A model generated the notes under the pieces. The model was not told where the DNA came from. It worked only from the letters and a program-made list of their open reading frames with translations, and did no database searches. A program made the translations under genes and the position numbers. 64,000 nucleotides of DNA from Belliella alkalica. Lineage in GTDB: Bacteria > Bacteroidota > Bacteroidia > Cytophagales > Cyclobacteriaceae. The DNA is taken from the NCBI RefSeq assembly GCF_022549785.1, contig NZ_JAKZGO010000017.1, positions 17,136 to 81,135 on the forward strand, given 5' to 3'. This document shows, in pieces, positions 1 through 10,442 of the stretch (the first letter of the stretch is position 1; each line of letters begins with the position of its first letter).

Positions 1-347
1 CATTTGTAGAAGCCCAAATGGGAGCAATGTATGGATATACAAGATTTAAGATTCGTGAAGATGCAGTGTCCGAGCCTATTGAGCAAGAGCGAGATATGGG
101 CAATTGGACTAGGTTGAGTCAGCTAGGTGGTGGAGTAATGATTCCTTTGGGAAGTGCTATCAATGCAAACCTTGAATTCCGCTTGATGTATCAAAACACT
201 GGAAGACTTGAATATCTTACAAAAGGTGATGTCAACTATGCTCCAGATCCTGATGGGCAAGTTAATGGCACTTTTGAATATAGCCCAAAAAGATCCACTT
301 TTAACATGATTCAACCATCAATCGGTGTAAGTTTCTATTTTGATTAA
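1..347 (+). CDS. Outer-membrane beta-barrel protein, C-terminal fragment
   Basis: The reading frame is open from base 3 at the window edge, so the gene begins upstream and only about 114 residues are visible. Visible strands alternate polar and aromatic residues, and the chain ends in a short strand with a terminal aromatic-aspartate (SIGVSFYFD), typical of Bacteroidota outer-membrane barrels, where the last strand carries the insertion signal. The substrate or role cannot be told from this piece. It converges on the following lipoprotein gene and shares a bidirectional terminator with it. The barrel call is inferred from strand pattern only. Confidence 0.55.
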   Translation, partial: FVEAQMGAMYGYTRFKIREDAVSEPIEQERDMGNWTRLSQLGGGVMIPLGSAINANLEFRLMYQNTGRLEYLTKGDVNYAPDPDGQVNGTFEYSPKRSTFNMIQPSIGVSFYFD

Positions 348-404
348 GGTTTTGGCATAGAGTTTGAAAAATATAACATGAATCTAAACCAACTATACAT
401 ATAT

Positions 405-441
405 AAAAAACGGCCGGGGTATAATTTCCCAGGCCGTTTTT
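405..441. terminator. Bidirectional rho-independent terminator
   Basis: An AAAAAACGGCC arm pairs with GGCCGTTTTT across a loop of about 16 nt, giving a GC-core stem flanked by A and T runs on both strands. It lies between two convergent genes and can end transcripts from either side. Confidence 0.85.
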
Positions 442-453
442 GCTTTATGGTTT

Positions 454-1638
454 TTACTCTTTGATTTTTACTTTGTAAAAAAGATTATAGTCACGTTCTA
501 CTTTAGGACTGATATTGTCATTGATATAAATAACCCCATTCTTGTCCAAAAATTCCACTGTTCCATTGACTGGAAGTTCATTTATTATTCCAACCTGCTT
601 TCCATTTTTTACTAATATAAAATATGGTTTCACATATTGTTTTGATGCCTCTTTGTATTCTGATGTGGTAAAGTATTGCTCAGATAGTGATTTAAGTTCA
701 GCTACTTTTGCAGTTGGAATAGTAGAGAAAAATTGTATAAGGCAATAATCCCCTGCGTAAAGAACATTGCTGAAGGAAGGAAAATCAGAGTAATCTGCAT
801 TGCTGTCAGGGGAAATTGAAGGTGCAAGTTCTGGTCTATTTGGATGTTGAAGTTTGACTTCTTCTTTGAGTGTGACCTCCTTCCCCAAATCGTAGAAAAA
901 AACTTGTGAACCCTGAAGAGGTAACAAGGCAAAAAACTTTTTTGAATCATGCAATGCCACGAATGCCATTTTTGACCCCACATATCTGTTGTTTGCTCTT
1001 GGTTCCCAAGTGGAAGGAAATGATTCCAGAATTTCATTTTCTTGAGTTTCTAAATTGTACCTATAAGTAGAACTGATTTTTTCATAAAATTTTGTTCCAA
1101 GTACTTTGGGATCCATCTCTTCGTCAGAGAAAAAATTATGTTCTTCGCCTATCATCATCATTTGGTCACCATCCATGTAGGGATGAAAAGTTGTCCTATT
1201 TCGATAGAGCATCATTCTATATAGTTGATCTGTATTGTAAGGGACTTTTTTCACTTGCTTCCCCTCAAAATCATAAACAAAATAAGAAGTAAAAAATCCT
1301 TGAGCCACAAACTTATCCCCTCCCAAAAACTTATATCCAAAAGCCCCATTTCCTCCTACTCCATCAGGACCGTCATTTGCGAGAGAAAACTCATTTAAAA
1401 TTTCTCCCCCTAAGTCTGTCAAAAAAACATTTTTGTTTTTTGCTACCATTAAGGTTTTTCCTGATTCCAGATTGACATCCTGAAGTGTCATTGGCGACAA
1501 TTCATCTACGATCAAAGAATCTATCAATTCCAACTCAATAATATCTGAAGGACTTGATTCAGTATGCTGCTCACCTCCAGAGCATGCTATAAAAAGAGAT
1601 CCTATTATTAAAACAAGTAAATGGTAAAGGTTTTTCAT
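454..1638 (-). CDS. Lipoprotein, DUF4221/BF3164-like
   Basis: A 394-residue protein starting with a lipoprotein signal peptide (hydrophobic stretch, then IACSGG, Cys at about residue 20), so probably anchored in the envelope. The rest is rich in short beta-strands with repeated aromatic and charged motifs. This resembles the propeller-like DUF4221 or BF3164 lipoproteins that are abundant in Bacteroidota. Its function is unknown. A second protein of the same length and style lies at 12529-13713. The start is the ATG just before the signal peptide. The family call is from recall and the signal peptide is directly visible. Confidence 0.7.
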   Translation of the reverse strand: MKNLYHLLVLIIGSLFIACSGGEQHTESSPSDIIELELIDSLIVDELSPMTLQDVNLESGKTLMVAKNKNVFLTDLGGEILNEFSLANDGPDGVGGNGAFGYKFLGGDKFVAQGFFTSYFVYDFEGKQVKKVPYNTDQLYRMMLYRNRTTFHPYMDGDQMMMIGEEHNFFSDEEMDPKVLGTKFYEKISSTYRYNLETQENEILESFPSTWEPRANNRYVGSKMAFVALHDSKKFFALLPLQGSQVFFYDLGKEVTLKEEVKLQHPNRPELAPSISPDSNADYSDFPSFSNVLYAGDYCLIQFFSTIPTAKVAELKSLSEQYFTTSEYKEASKQYVKPYFILVKNGKQVGIINELPVNGTVEFLDKNGVIYINDNISPKVERDYNLFYKVKIKE

Positions 1639-1896
1639 TTTGTCTTTGGATGATTAATTCACAGCTACATCAGTAAGGCATTCGTAAGAACAAAGGCCCG
1701 CTTTTACTCCGTCAAACCAAAACATCGTCTATTAAAGCAGAACAATTTGAAGATTCACGAAAATCTTACTGATATAATTGTGACTTGTAAAATAAAATTA
1801 AACTAATCATTAGTGTCAAAAAATTGACTTTATATGACAAAGAAAAAAGAAATTTAAAGATTTTAATCACCACTTATTTTGATGGGGAAAAGTTCA
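1639..1896. other. Intergenic region, nothing recognised
   Basis: About 260 AT-rich bases between the lipoprotein start and the end of the RND operon. No ORF, strong hairpin or clear promoter box was found. It should hold the promoter of the lipoprotein gene. Confidence 0.5.
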
Positions 1897-4800
1897 CTAT
1901 TGAACTTTTGCTTTTTTTACCTTCCTCCACAAAAACACAGGCAATCCAAGGAAAACACCCACCACACTAAAGACCAATCCTCCAATCGTACCAATGGCTA
2001 GTGAAAACCAAAACACTTCATTTTGGCCTTCAATAACAAATGGAATCAAACCAAAGCAAGTCGATAAAATGGTTAGCATGATAGGAATCGCTTTGCCTGC
2101 TGCTGACTTGATTACATTTCTGTTGTAGTTGACTGAGCTTCCTGATTTTCTGTTGTTCAAATCATTGACTATGAAAATTGCTGCATTCACTGCCAAACCA
2201 CCAAGCATCACAAATGCGGCCCAACCTCCCTGATCGTAATAGAAATCAAAAAGAGAGAAAATCAAAAACAACCCAATAAAAGAAAGTGGAATTATTGCAA
2301 TTATATAAAACGGCTGCCTTAGATTTTCAAATAAAACAGAAGTAATAAAAAACACCCCAATGATCAAAATCCCCATCAATCCATATTGCCTTTTTGCTTT
2401 TCCATACCCCCAAGACCAAGTTTGTTTGCTTGCTGAATATCCAATTGGCATTGAAGTCTTCATTTCCTCCAATACCTCATCGAGATATTCTTCCCCAAAC
2501 TTTCTTGACCCCATGTATTCAAAAGCTACAGACCTGATGTATTGCCTATCTTCTTTGTTAAGTGCATTCGTAGTGAACTCCTTATTGAGCGTACCAAAAT
2601 TACTTACTTTGAAAATATTATCTTCTCCTGTAATCAAGCTATTTTCTTCCAAATCAAACTTTGAAAAACTACTAGAGTTGCTTTCTCTAACTACTACACC
2701 ATAGTTTTTCTCATCCAAAGCCACATAAGCTGAAGGTCCAGAAGGTTTGGATACATCATTGAGGGAGTTGATTAGTTGATATTGATTCACCCCCCCTAAG
2801 GCAAGACTTGACTGATCCAGTCTCAAAACATACTCTTCTGTCTTCGACTCGTTATAGTTCAACCTTTCATTGGTATTGACTTCTTGGATTCTTTTATGTT
2901 TGAGGAGTTTTTCGGCAAGTATTTCAGATTGCTTCTCAAGCTCATCAAAATTATATCCTTTCATGGTGACATTGAAAGATGGTATTCCTTCTCCACCTCC
3001 ACCTGTGTAGAAGCCTTGCCCCACACCATAGATGTTCCACCTAGCACCTGACCAATCGGTAGATTTTACTGAAAGCCTTCCTTTAAGTTGATATGGAAGT
3101 GCTGATTTTTCATAAGCTTCTTTGAAGGTTATTGTGATATTTGCAGATTGGCCAGATTGTACATAAGTAACGAACTGATCTATCCCTTCCACTCCTTTCA
3201 AGAAAACCTCAAACTCTCGCATAATAAAATCCATCTGATCAAGTGTGTTACCAAATGGCAATCTTGCGGAAACATAAAGCCTGGTTTTTTCAGCTTCTCG
3301 ATAGGCTGATTTCTCATAGACACCTCTTACAAACATTCTCAAGGAGCCACCAAGCGCCTTGTCAACATAAGGCCTGATATCTTCTTGATACAATGTAGAA
3401 CCAATTGTTTTGTTATACCATTCTTGTCCTTCCCATTTTGCTGGGAGAAAAAACACTGGAATCCCAAAAAGCAAGATCAATAATGTAACAAAGGTCTTTC
3501 TATATTTGGCTGTGAAACCAATACTTTTGCTATAAACCCTAAACGCTTTCACTCTTTTTCTCAATTGGGCAACAGTCAAAGCCCTTCCTTTTTTCCCTTT
3601 ATTGCCAAACAAAACTGCGTACATAGCAGGTGTAAAAAGCAAAGCTACTACAAGAGAAACTCCCAACATTGTTGCAACCACAATGGAGAATTCTGTGAGA
3701 TTTTTCCTATCTTCTTCTGGAAGGAAAAACACAATCATCAAAGCAGCTATAGTCGTCAAGGAAGCAGCCAATAGAGCCAAAAACACTTTTCGGTTTCTAT
3801 GCTTATGCAAATGATCGATCATGATAATGGCATTGTCCACTATCAATCCAAAAGAAATCGTCAAACCCGCAAGTGAGTAAAGGTGAATGTCAACTTTAAG
3901 AAAATAAAGGATAATCCCTGTAACACTCAAATTGATAACAATTCCCAAAAAAAGAATACTAAGATACTTAAGGTTTCTATTGATGATAAAAATAAAGACA
4001 ATCAAAATCAGAATAGAAAGCCCTGATCGTTTGTAGATTTTTTTCAGTTCCTTTTCTAAATATTCCGTATCATCATTCTCCAACCTGACTTCAAAACCTG
4101 CCGGTAGAAGTGGTTTAGAATCTTCAATTGCTTTTTTGATGTTTTGTGCCAAAAGCACTTTATTGACTCCATCTCTATTGATGACCGAAAGTGTAACTGA
4201 GTTGTTTCCATTGATTCGGTAATAGCTATTGGCTTCGGCTTCTTCGAGGGTTAGCTGAGCTACATCTTTGAGGTAGATTTCACTACCATCTCTGGTTGTC
4301 AAAAGGAGGTTTTCAATCTGATCAATGGTAGATAAAGACCTATCCACCTGAATAAAAAGTGTCTCTCCTCTATTGTTGACCAGCGAACCTGGGAAATTTC
4401 TACCAAATGCAGAAGATATAGCTGAGTTGATGCTTGATCTTGAAAGTTTTAAAGCCTGTAGCTTTTTGATATCATAAGTAACATATAGCTGAAGGTCATT
4501 TGCTCCTCTTATGTTTACTTCTTCAATTTCTTCAAATCTATTGAGTGAGGATTTGAGCACATCCTCTGCGATTTTTTTGATTTCGAATGAAGCAAACGGA
4601 CCATTGACACTGTAGGTAAGAATTGGAGTCTTTTGATCCGATCTACGAGCTTCACTCTGTGTGACCAAAGGATAGCTTACATTTTGGTCCAAAGAAGGAT
4701 AAACTTGACGGATAATGGAAGCGACCTCAAATTTCTTGAACTCCATATCTGTATCCTTATCAAACCTAAGCGTGATAGAGCCTACATTGTAGTTTGATAT

Positions 4801-5022
4801 CGAATTGACCTTTTTTAGCTCTGCAAGTTGGGACAATGCTCCTTCAAGTGGGGAAGTAGCAAGCTTTTCGACCAATTCAGGTGAGGATCTCTGTACAGAA
4901 TAGCTTACTGTAAGGACAGGCTGCTTTTCTCTTGGATTGAGATCTACAGAAAGCTTGGGAACCAAGGCAAAGCCAATGATGGCCAAAACAATAAATGATA
5001 TGATAATTCTAAATGGAGTCAT
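1897..5022 (-). CDS. RND efflux transporter permease (second of a pair)
   Basis: A 1041-residue inner-membrane proton-driven pump subunit of the AcrB/MdtBC type. It has an N-terminal membrane helix, a large periplasmic porter region, a block of helices with the TM4 motif GLIVDNAIIMIDH (around residue 395), a second periplasmic region and a C-terminal helix block. In TM4 the AcrB DD pair is D-N here, so one acidic relay residue remains. It sits 6 nt downstream of another RND permease and shares its adaptor, suggesting a heteromeric pump like MdtBC. No outer-membrane factor gene follows. The substrate is unknown. Confidence 0.9.
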   Translation of the reverse strand: MTPFRIIISFIVLAIIGFALVPKLSVDLNPREKQPVLTVSYSVQRSSPELVEKLATSPLEGALSQLAELKKVNSISNYNVGSITLRFDKDTDMEFKKFEVASIIRQVYPSLDQNVSYPLVTQSEARRSDQKTPILTYSVNGPFASFEIKKIAEDVLKSSLNRFEEIEEVNIRGANDLQLYVTYDIKKLQALKLSRSSINSAISSAFGRNFPGSLVNNRGETLFIQVDRSLSTIDQIENLLLTTRDGSEIYLKDVAQLTLEEAEANSYYRINGNNSVTLSVINRDGVNKVLLAQNIKKAIEDSKPLLPAGFEVRLENDDTEYLEKELKKIYKRSGLSILILIVFIFIINRNLKYLSILFLGIVINLSVTGIILYFLKVDIHLYSLAGLTISFGLIVDNAIIMIDHLHKHRNRKVFLALLAASLTTIAALMIVFFLPEEDRKNLTEFSIVVATMLGVSLVVALLFTPAMYAVLFGNKGKKGRALTVAQLRKRVKAFRVYSKSIGFTAKYRKTFVTLLILLFGIPVFFLPAKWEGQEWYNKTIGSTLYQEDIRPYVDKALGGSLRMFVRGVYEKSAYREAEKTRLYVSARLPFGNTLDQMDFIMREFEVFLKGVEGIDQFVTYVQSGQSANITITFKEAYEKSALPYQLKGRLSVKSTDWSGARWNIYGVGQGFYTGGGGEGIPSFNVTMKGYNFDELEKQSEILAEKLLKHKRIQEVNTNERLNYNESKTEEYVLRLDQSSLALGGVNQYQLINSLNDVSKPSGPSAYVALDEKNYGVVVRESNSSSFSKFDLEENSLITGEDNIFKVSNFGTLNKEFTTNALNKEDRQYIRSVAFEYMGSRKFGEEYLDEVLEEMKTSMPIGYSASKQTWSWGYGKAKRQYGLMGILIIGVFFITSVLFENLRQPFYIIAIIPLSFIGLFLIFSLFDFYYDQGGWAAFVMLGGLAVNAAIFIVNDLNNRKSGSSVNYNRNVIKSAAGKAIPIMLTILSTCFGLIPFVIEGQNEVFWFSLAIGTIGGLVFSVVGVFLGLPVFLWRKVKKAKVQ

Positions 5023-5028
5023 ACTTGT

Positions 5029-8000
5029 CTATACCTTTTCCTTGACACTCATTTTCCCACCAATAAACCAGTAAGCCAAAGGCACAAAATACAATGCTGT
5101 AAATGTTCCGATTGTCAAACCTCCGATTACAGAAAACACCAAAGGCCTCTGAAGATCTGCGCCAAGGCCAGAGCTGAAAACAACCGGAAGTAATGCCAAA
5201 ATCGTAGTAATCGAAGTCATCAAAATTGGCTTCAACCTAATCTCTCCCGCTTCATAAAGCGCTCTATCCAAGATTGTTTTTTCATCCAAATCTGTATTTT
5301 CAGAATATCTGATTCTCAACCTGTTCACTGTATCTATTTTCAAGATGGCATCATTCACCATAATCCCGAGCATTACTACCAAACCAATTGCCGACATGAC
5401 ATTCAGGGAAGTTCCTGTCAAAAGCAAAACGATAAAAGCTCCACCTATCCCTAGAGGTAGGGTGAAAATCACTATCAAAGGCTGAATAAAACTCTCAAAC
5501 TGCGCTGAAAGAATAAAATATAGCAGCAAAACAGCAATCATCAGAATACTGACCAATTGACTAATGGTCTCGCGGTCTTTGAAATATTGGCCAAAGAAAC
5601 TAATTCCCAAGTTTTTTTCAGCTCCCCAAAGATTGATCTCACTGTTCAATTGGGTTGGATTTTTATCATTCAACAATACCGATTGAAAAATCCCTCCTTT
5701 GTCAGCGGTGACATATTTGTAGTGATTTTCGTAATCAAAACTGATGAAATTATTCAAAGCATATTCATTTCCATCTTTGCCAATAATATTGCTTGTCCTC
5801 AAGATTTGTTCAAAATCCGAACGCTCCCCCTTCATCCTGATCGGCGTGATTTCACCAAATCGCTTGATCTCAGTGATAGAAAAAGTCCCAAAAAGTTTTT
5901 GAACCTGTTCTTGAACCGCTGAAGACTCTATTCCATAAAGAGCCATTTTCGCCCCATTCAACTTAAATATCACTGATGCTTCTTTTTGCAGACCTGGGCC
6001 TCTCTCAAAATCTTCCGTCGGAAAATCCACCAACCACGCATCCATCTTAGCTTCTTCTACAGGGCGCTTTGTTCCCAAATCCTTCCATCTAACTTCATAA
6101 TATGGAAGATTGGAAGCAAAAAGCTGGTCAAAAGCATTTGGAGCATCCATAATACTCAAATTCGCATCAGGAAAATTCTCTAGAAGCAAATTTCTCAACC
6201 GCTCCATTTCAGATGATTTTTTTTCTTGTGTTTCAAACAAGAAATATACACTTGCTTGCTGTATTGAGTTTTCTCCATCAAAAAGCAAAAACTGCCTCAC
6301 CCCAACATCCGATTCCGCTTTCAAATAATCCCCATCCAATGACTGGAGTATACTCAGAAGTCTATCTCTATTCTGCTCCACTCCTATCGGCTCATTCCAA
6401 TCTATCTCGACCAAGGCATCGAATTTCTCAATAGGTGGAAGTCCCTCTGTATTTAGCAATTGACTTACCAGCAAAGCCAAAGGAATGAAAATCAAAAATA
6501 TGATAAAGCTCAGTCCACGTCTTCTAAAAATGATCTGATAAAGTTTCTTATAACCTCTCAAAACCGCCCCGAAGAACTTGCTATCTTCTTTTGCCAATTC
6601 TTCAGCAGATTTGTTTCTGAAAAAGAAATGATAAAGCATCGGTAAAAGAATAAATGCTACCAAAAGAGATACAAACAAAATCGCCGCGACAGAAACTGCC
6701 TGATCATAAAACAAAGCTCCTGAAATACCGCTTAGGAAAATCAATGGAATAAATACAGCCAAAGTCGTCAAAACCGAACTGATCAAAGCAGACATTACTT
6801 CATTTACTCCCTGCACACAGGCTTCGAATATATCTAACCCTTCTTTTCTCTTCCTTGTGATATTGTCCAGTACGATAATAGAGTTATCTATCAACATCCC
6901 TAAACCCAAAGCCAATCCACTGAGCGAAATGACATTGATGGAAATATCGAAAAAGTAAAAAACCAGAAAACTGATAATGAGAGAAGATGGCAAACTGATT
7001 CCAATGATTACGGGTGTTCTATAATTTCCCATAAAAATAAACAACACTCCAAAAGCGAAAAGACCACCAAACAAAAGTGAAGTTTGGAGATTGCTGATAC
7101 CTGCATTGAGCAAGGTGGATTGATCTTGAGTAAGGTCAAAATCCACTTGAGGATAATCATTTTTGAAATACTCCAAAGATTCATAGATCAAAGGCATCAT
7201 TTCGTTCATTTTAGCAGAAGCCTGTTTGTGAACTGTAATCACCAAACCTTCTTCTGTACCAAAATAATGATAGCCCAACACATCTTTGTTTTCATACTGT
7301 ACTTTTGCTACTCGGCCTAAATCCACGGTAAGACCAGCATCATTGGTCACCGGAAGACGCATAATATCATCAGGAGTATCTACCCTTGTAGCCAGTCTCA
7401 AATAATATCTAAATTGCCCATCTTCCACGCTGATCCCTGGCAACTCTTCATTACCGTAGCGAATCGCTCGGATAACATTCTCCTCAGTCATCCCCAAAGC
7501 CCTTAGCGCAGGTTTATCTGGTGTAACGGTGATACTCCTTTCCTTTTTTCCATTGATATCTACCAAGGAAACCCCTTGCAGTTGCTCCAGTCTTTTTTTC
7601 AAAACATTTTCTGCAAGCAAACTTACTTCAGTATAATCAATTCCTTCCTTTGGGATTACCTGAACTCGAGCAACTGGAATATCATTAGTATTGATTCGAA
7701 TTACTTGGGGTCGATCCAAGTCTGAGGGAAGTGAATTGGTGATTCTATCTATTTTTTCATTGACATCTATGTAAGCCAGCTCCATCTTGGTACCGTAATC
7801 AAATGTCAGCCTGATTGTACCAACCTCACTGCCGGATTTGCTATCCATATCTTCGAGGCCATTGAGCGTCATCAATTCATCTCGAATCCTTGCCAGAACA
7901 TTTTGCTCTATTGCTTCTGGTGAAGCATTGGGATAATTGACCTTGATGACTATCTGAGGTACATCTATTGGCGGAAGAAGTGAAATAGGCAATGTCCTAA

Positions 8001-8079
8001 AAACAATGATACTGAATACCATCAATGCCAAAAAAGTCATCAAAACCGCAATAGGCCTCGCTAATAAAAATCTAACCAT
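5029..8079 (-). CDS. RND efflux transporter permease (first of a pair)
   Basis: A 1016-residue RND permease starting MVRFLLARPIAVLM, the usual N-terminus of the family. TM4 carries GLALGLGMLIDNSIIVLDN and the C-terminal half carries GIMVNDAILKID, both typical of hydrophobic/amphiphilic efflux (HAE) family pumps. It is the middle gene of the adaptor-permease-permease operon, 5 nt after the adaptor and 6 nt before the second permease. The two permeases are clearly different in sequence, so they are not a recent duplication. A joint heterotrimeric pump is inferred from gene order. The substrate is unknown. Confidence 0.93.
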   Translation of the reverse strand: MVRFLLARPIAVLMTFLALMVFSIIVFRTLPISLLPPIDVPQIVIKVNYPNASPEAIEQNVLARIRDELMTLNGLEDMDSKSGSEVGTIRLTFDYGTKMELAYIDVNEKIDRITNSLPSDLDRPQVIRINTNDIPVARVQVIPKEGIDYTEVSLLAENVLKKRLEQLQGVSLVDINGKKERSITVTPDKPALRALGMTEENVIRAIRYGNEELPGISVEDGQFRYYLRLATRVDTPDDIMRLPVTNDAGLTVDLGRVAKVQYENKDVLGYHYFGTEEGLVITVHKQASAKMNEMMPLIYESLEYFKNDYPQVDFDLTQDQSTLLNAGISNLQTSLLFGGLFAFGVLFIFMGNYRTPVIIGISLPSSLIISFLVFYFFDISINVISLSGLALGLGMLIDNSIIVLDNITRKRKEGLDIFEACVQGVNEVMSALISSVLTTLAVFIPLIFLSGISGALFYDQAVSVAAILFVSLLVAFILLPMLYHFFFRNKSAEELAKEDSKFFGAVLRGYKKLYQIIFRRRGLSFIIFLIFIPLALLVSQLLNTEGLPPIEKFDALVEIDWNEPIGVEQNRDRLLSILQSLDGDYLKAESDVGVRQFLLFDGENSIQQASVYFLFETQEKKSSEMERLRNLLLENFPDANLSIMDAPNAFDQLFASNLPYYEVRWKDLGTKRPVEEAKMDAWLVDFPTEDFERGPGLQKEASVIFKLNGAKMALYGIESSAVQEQVQKLFGTFSITEIKRFGEITPIRMKGERSDFEQILRTSNIIGKDGNEYALNNFISFDYENHYKYVTADKGGIFQSVLLNDKNPTQLNSEINLWGAEKNLGISFFGQYFKDRETISQLVSILMIAVLLLYFILSAQFESFIQPLIVIFTLPLGIGGAFIVLLLTGTSLNVMSAIGLVVMLGIMVNDAILKIDTVNRLRIRYSENTDLDEKTILDRALYEAGEIRLKPILMTSITTILALLPVVFSSGLGADLQRPLVFSVIGGLTIGTFTALYFVPLAYWFIGGKMSVKEKV

Positions 8080-8084
8080 AGCGA

Positions 8085-9158
8085 TTAATCTTTAACAATT
8101 TGGATGGGTGCCTGATGTGCGAGCTGAAGATTATTGGTAGTAATCACAGTGTTGTCAGCTTCGATTCCTGAAAGAATTTCTACTTCTTTTCCATTGTCTT
8201 TGCCTACTTCAACATAGTTCCACTTTGATTCATTATTTTCTATAGTAAATACCACAGCCCTACTTGATCTGTAAACCAAAGCTTGTTTTGGAATAACGAT
8301 ACTGTTCGTTTGAGGCGCTCTGATAATTGCTCTTGCATTCATTCCTGGCAACAACCCTTTTGACCCACTCACCAAAAGACTAACTTGAACCAATCCATTT
8401 TCATCAACTTTGGGATTGATACTTCTGACTGTACCAGTAACTTCGATATTGGAACTACTAACTGGGTAAACTTCCGCTTTTTGGCCAATGGAAATCAAGT
8501 TGATATCAGATTCCAAAACCTTCACTTTCAATTCCAATGTGTTGGTGTTGATTATTTCCATAAAATCCTCACCATTGGAAACAAGACTACCTTTTTTGAT
8601 TTTCAAATCAGCAACACGACCCGATATCGGAGCTTTGATAGTTGATTTTTCAATTTCAAGTTCAGCTTCCTTCAAGTCTATTTCAGCTGATAACAGACCG
8701 CTTTTTGATTTCAATTGATCGACTAGACTTGTTTTTCTTTCTGTGTCTTCAGATTCCATAATAGTTCCAAAACTCAAAATATCTGAGTCATAGGTAACTT
8801 GGGAATTTTTCAAGGCAATTTTGGCTTTTTCAAGTCTAAATCTTGCTTCAGAATCATCCAACCTTGCCAAGACAGTACCTTTTTCCACAAAATCCCCTTC
8901 CTTTACATTGAGTTCACTAAGGATTCCTTGGCGTTGCGTCACGATCTTCACCTGATCCATGGCATCAATTTTACCAGTAGCATTGATAAGGTAATCAAAA
9001 GTTCTCTTTTCAGCTTTTGCAACCCTAACAGGAGTCGCAGCGACTTCACCTCTAAAGGATTCTGATGGGATTTCTTGGCTTTCTTTTTTCTCCTCTTCAC
9101 AGGATAAAGTTGTGACCAAAAGCACAGCCACGATAAAAAACAGTCTAAATTGCTTCAT
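8085..9158 (-). CDS. RND efflux periplasmic adaptor (membrane fusion protein)
   Basis: A lipoprotein adaptor that links the inner-membrane RND pump to an outer-membrane channel. I chose the ATG at 9158 (MKQFRLFF) because a signal peptide with the lipobox LSCEE follows at once; a longer frame to 9215 adds 19 non-signal residues. After the signal come the first half of the lipoyl/barrel-sandwich domain (VKEGDFVEKGTVLARLDD), a coiled-coil hairpin of about 80 residues, the second half (IKAPISGRVADLKIKKG), and beta-barrel and membrane-proximal domains. It is the first gene of the RND operon and is divergent from the OmpA-family gene. Confidence 0.92.
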   Translation of the reverse strand: MKQFRLFFIVAVLLVTTLSCEEEKKESQEIPSESFRGEVAATPVRVAKAEKRTFDYLINATGKIDAMDQVKIVTQRQGILSELNVKEGDFVEKGTVLARLDDSEARFRLEKAKIALKNSQVTYDSDILSFGTIMESEDTERKTSLVDQLKSKSGLLSAEIDLKEAELEIEKSTIKAPISGRVADLKIKKGSLVSNGEDFMEIINTNTLELKVKVLESDINLISIGQKAEVYPVSSSNIEVTGTVRSINPKVDENGLVQVSLLVSGSKGLLPGMNARAIIRAPQTNSIVIPKQALVYRSSRAVVFTIENNESKWNYVEVGKDNGKEVEILSGIEADNTVITTNNLQLAHQAPIQIVKD

Positions 9159-9400
9159 ATATATCAGGAATGATCTATTTAGCCAACAATAAACTAATTT
9201 ATTAAATAAGATCAAAACAGCATTATGTTAAAAAATGAAAAAATGTGATGAAGTATAAGTCTAGCCAATATTTTTTCCGGAATGAAATGTTTAAACAGAA
9301 AACAAATAAATCTTTTCTATCAAAAAAACTAAATGCATTTTTAAAAGGAAAATTTCCTATTTTAAGACCTGCCAATTATCTTTCAGTAAAAAACAATTGT

Positions 9401-10228
9401 ATGGCTAAAATCTTTTTCTCAATCTTTCTGGGACTACTCATTTCATTTAATGTTTTTTCCCAGACACCTTGTAATCCTCATCCTCTTTTCAATATGTTAC
9501 CACAACATAGTATCTCCGGTTGTGAAGAAAAAGAGTATGACAAAATCAAAATTGACTTTACAGATAAAGATGGTACTTGGGTACAATACGAGAAAGCTGG
9601 ATATTTTCTAAAAACCTATTACAGCTTTGATGGAGACTGGGAAAAAAGACCTTCTAATGCGATGATTTTTCAAAACTACATCCAAGCAGTAGCTTCCAAA
9701 GGTGGGACTGTAATCAATGAATCTAAATCCACTGTTTTTTTAACTCTGAAATCAGGAGGAGCAACTTGGTGGATAGCGATAAATAGTGATCAAAGTGGCA
9801 CTTTCTCTGTAAGCACCGTTAGAGAAGAAACAATGAATCAATATATTGTACTTTCCGCAGAGGATATTGCCCGCGAAATCAAGGCCAATGGAAAGGCTGC
9901 TTTTTACGGGATTTACTTCGATACAGACAAAGCAGAGATCAAACCGGAATCAAAAGAAACACTGGAAAATATCGCTAAGTATCTAACCCAAAATCCGAAA
10001 GTAAATGTTTATTTCGTAGGACATACCGACAATACTGGTACACATGAACATAACCAAAAGCTCTCCGAGGAAAGAGCCAGATCTGTAGTAAAGGAACTGA
10101 CAAGCAATTATAATATACCTACTTCGAAAATCAGTGCTTATGGTGTAGCATCATTGTCACCTGTGGCTAGTAACACATCCGAAGAAGGAAAAAGTAAAAA
10201 CAGACGAGTGGAAATGGTCTTAAAATAA
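9401..10228 (+). CDS. OmpA-family peptidoglycan-binding outer-membrane protein
   Basis: A 275-residue protein with a clean signal peptide (MAKIFFSIFLGLLISFNVFSQ), which sets the start at 9401 rather than an in-frame ATG at 9245. The middle part (about residues 30-165) is an unassigned domain. The C-terminal 105 residues are an OmpA domain: FDTDKAEIKPES at its start, then VGHTDNTG and a final KNRRVEM motif that in this family binds diaminopimelate in peptidoglycan. It probably tethers the outer membrane to the wall. The gene is monocistronic, between the RND operon and typA. Confidence 0.88.
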   Translation: MAKIFFSIFLGLLISFNVFSQTPCNPHPLFNMLPQHSISGCEEKEYDKIKIDFTDKDGTWVQYEKAGYFLKTYYSFDGDWEKRPSNAMIFQNYIQAVASKGGTVINESKSTVFLTLKSGGATWWIAINSDQSGTFSVSTVREETMNQYIVLSAEDIAREIKANGKAAFYGIYFDTDKAEIKPESKETLENIAKYLTQNPKVNVYFVGHTDNTGTHEHNQKLSEERARSVVKELTSNYNIPTSKISAYGVASLSPVASNTSEEGKSKNRRVEMVLK

Positions 10229-10414
10229 GCTACATGAATTAGCGTCTATATTTGGTTTTTTGAGAAAAGAGAAAAAACAGGAATATTGATTTCAACCTTG
10301 ATTAAATTCAATAATCTGTAATTTTTCAATTTTCTCAATCTTTTATCCATACAATCCATATTATCTTTTCCTTATCATTTTGAAGTGAATCAGAAAGAAA
10401 CCAAATATTATTCC

Positions 10415-10422
10415 TACCTTTG
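10415..10422 (+). promoter_or_regulatory. Putative typA promoter -7 box
   Basis: TACCTTTG matches the Bacteroidota -7 consensus TAnnTTTG and lies 20 nt before the typA start codon. No well-spaced -33 TTTG was found, so only the -7 box is called. Confidence 0.5.
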
Positions 10423-10442
10423 CACCTTAATTCAAATTTACA

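Noticed and set aside
9245..9400. Longer N-terminus of the OmpA-family protein
   Set aside because: The extra 52 residues precede a perfect signal peptide and have no similarity to a coding start.
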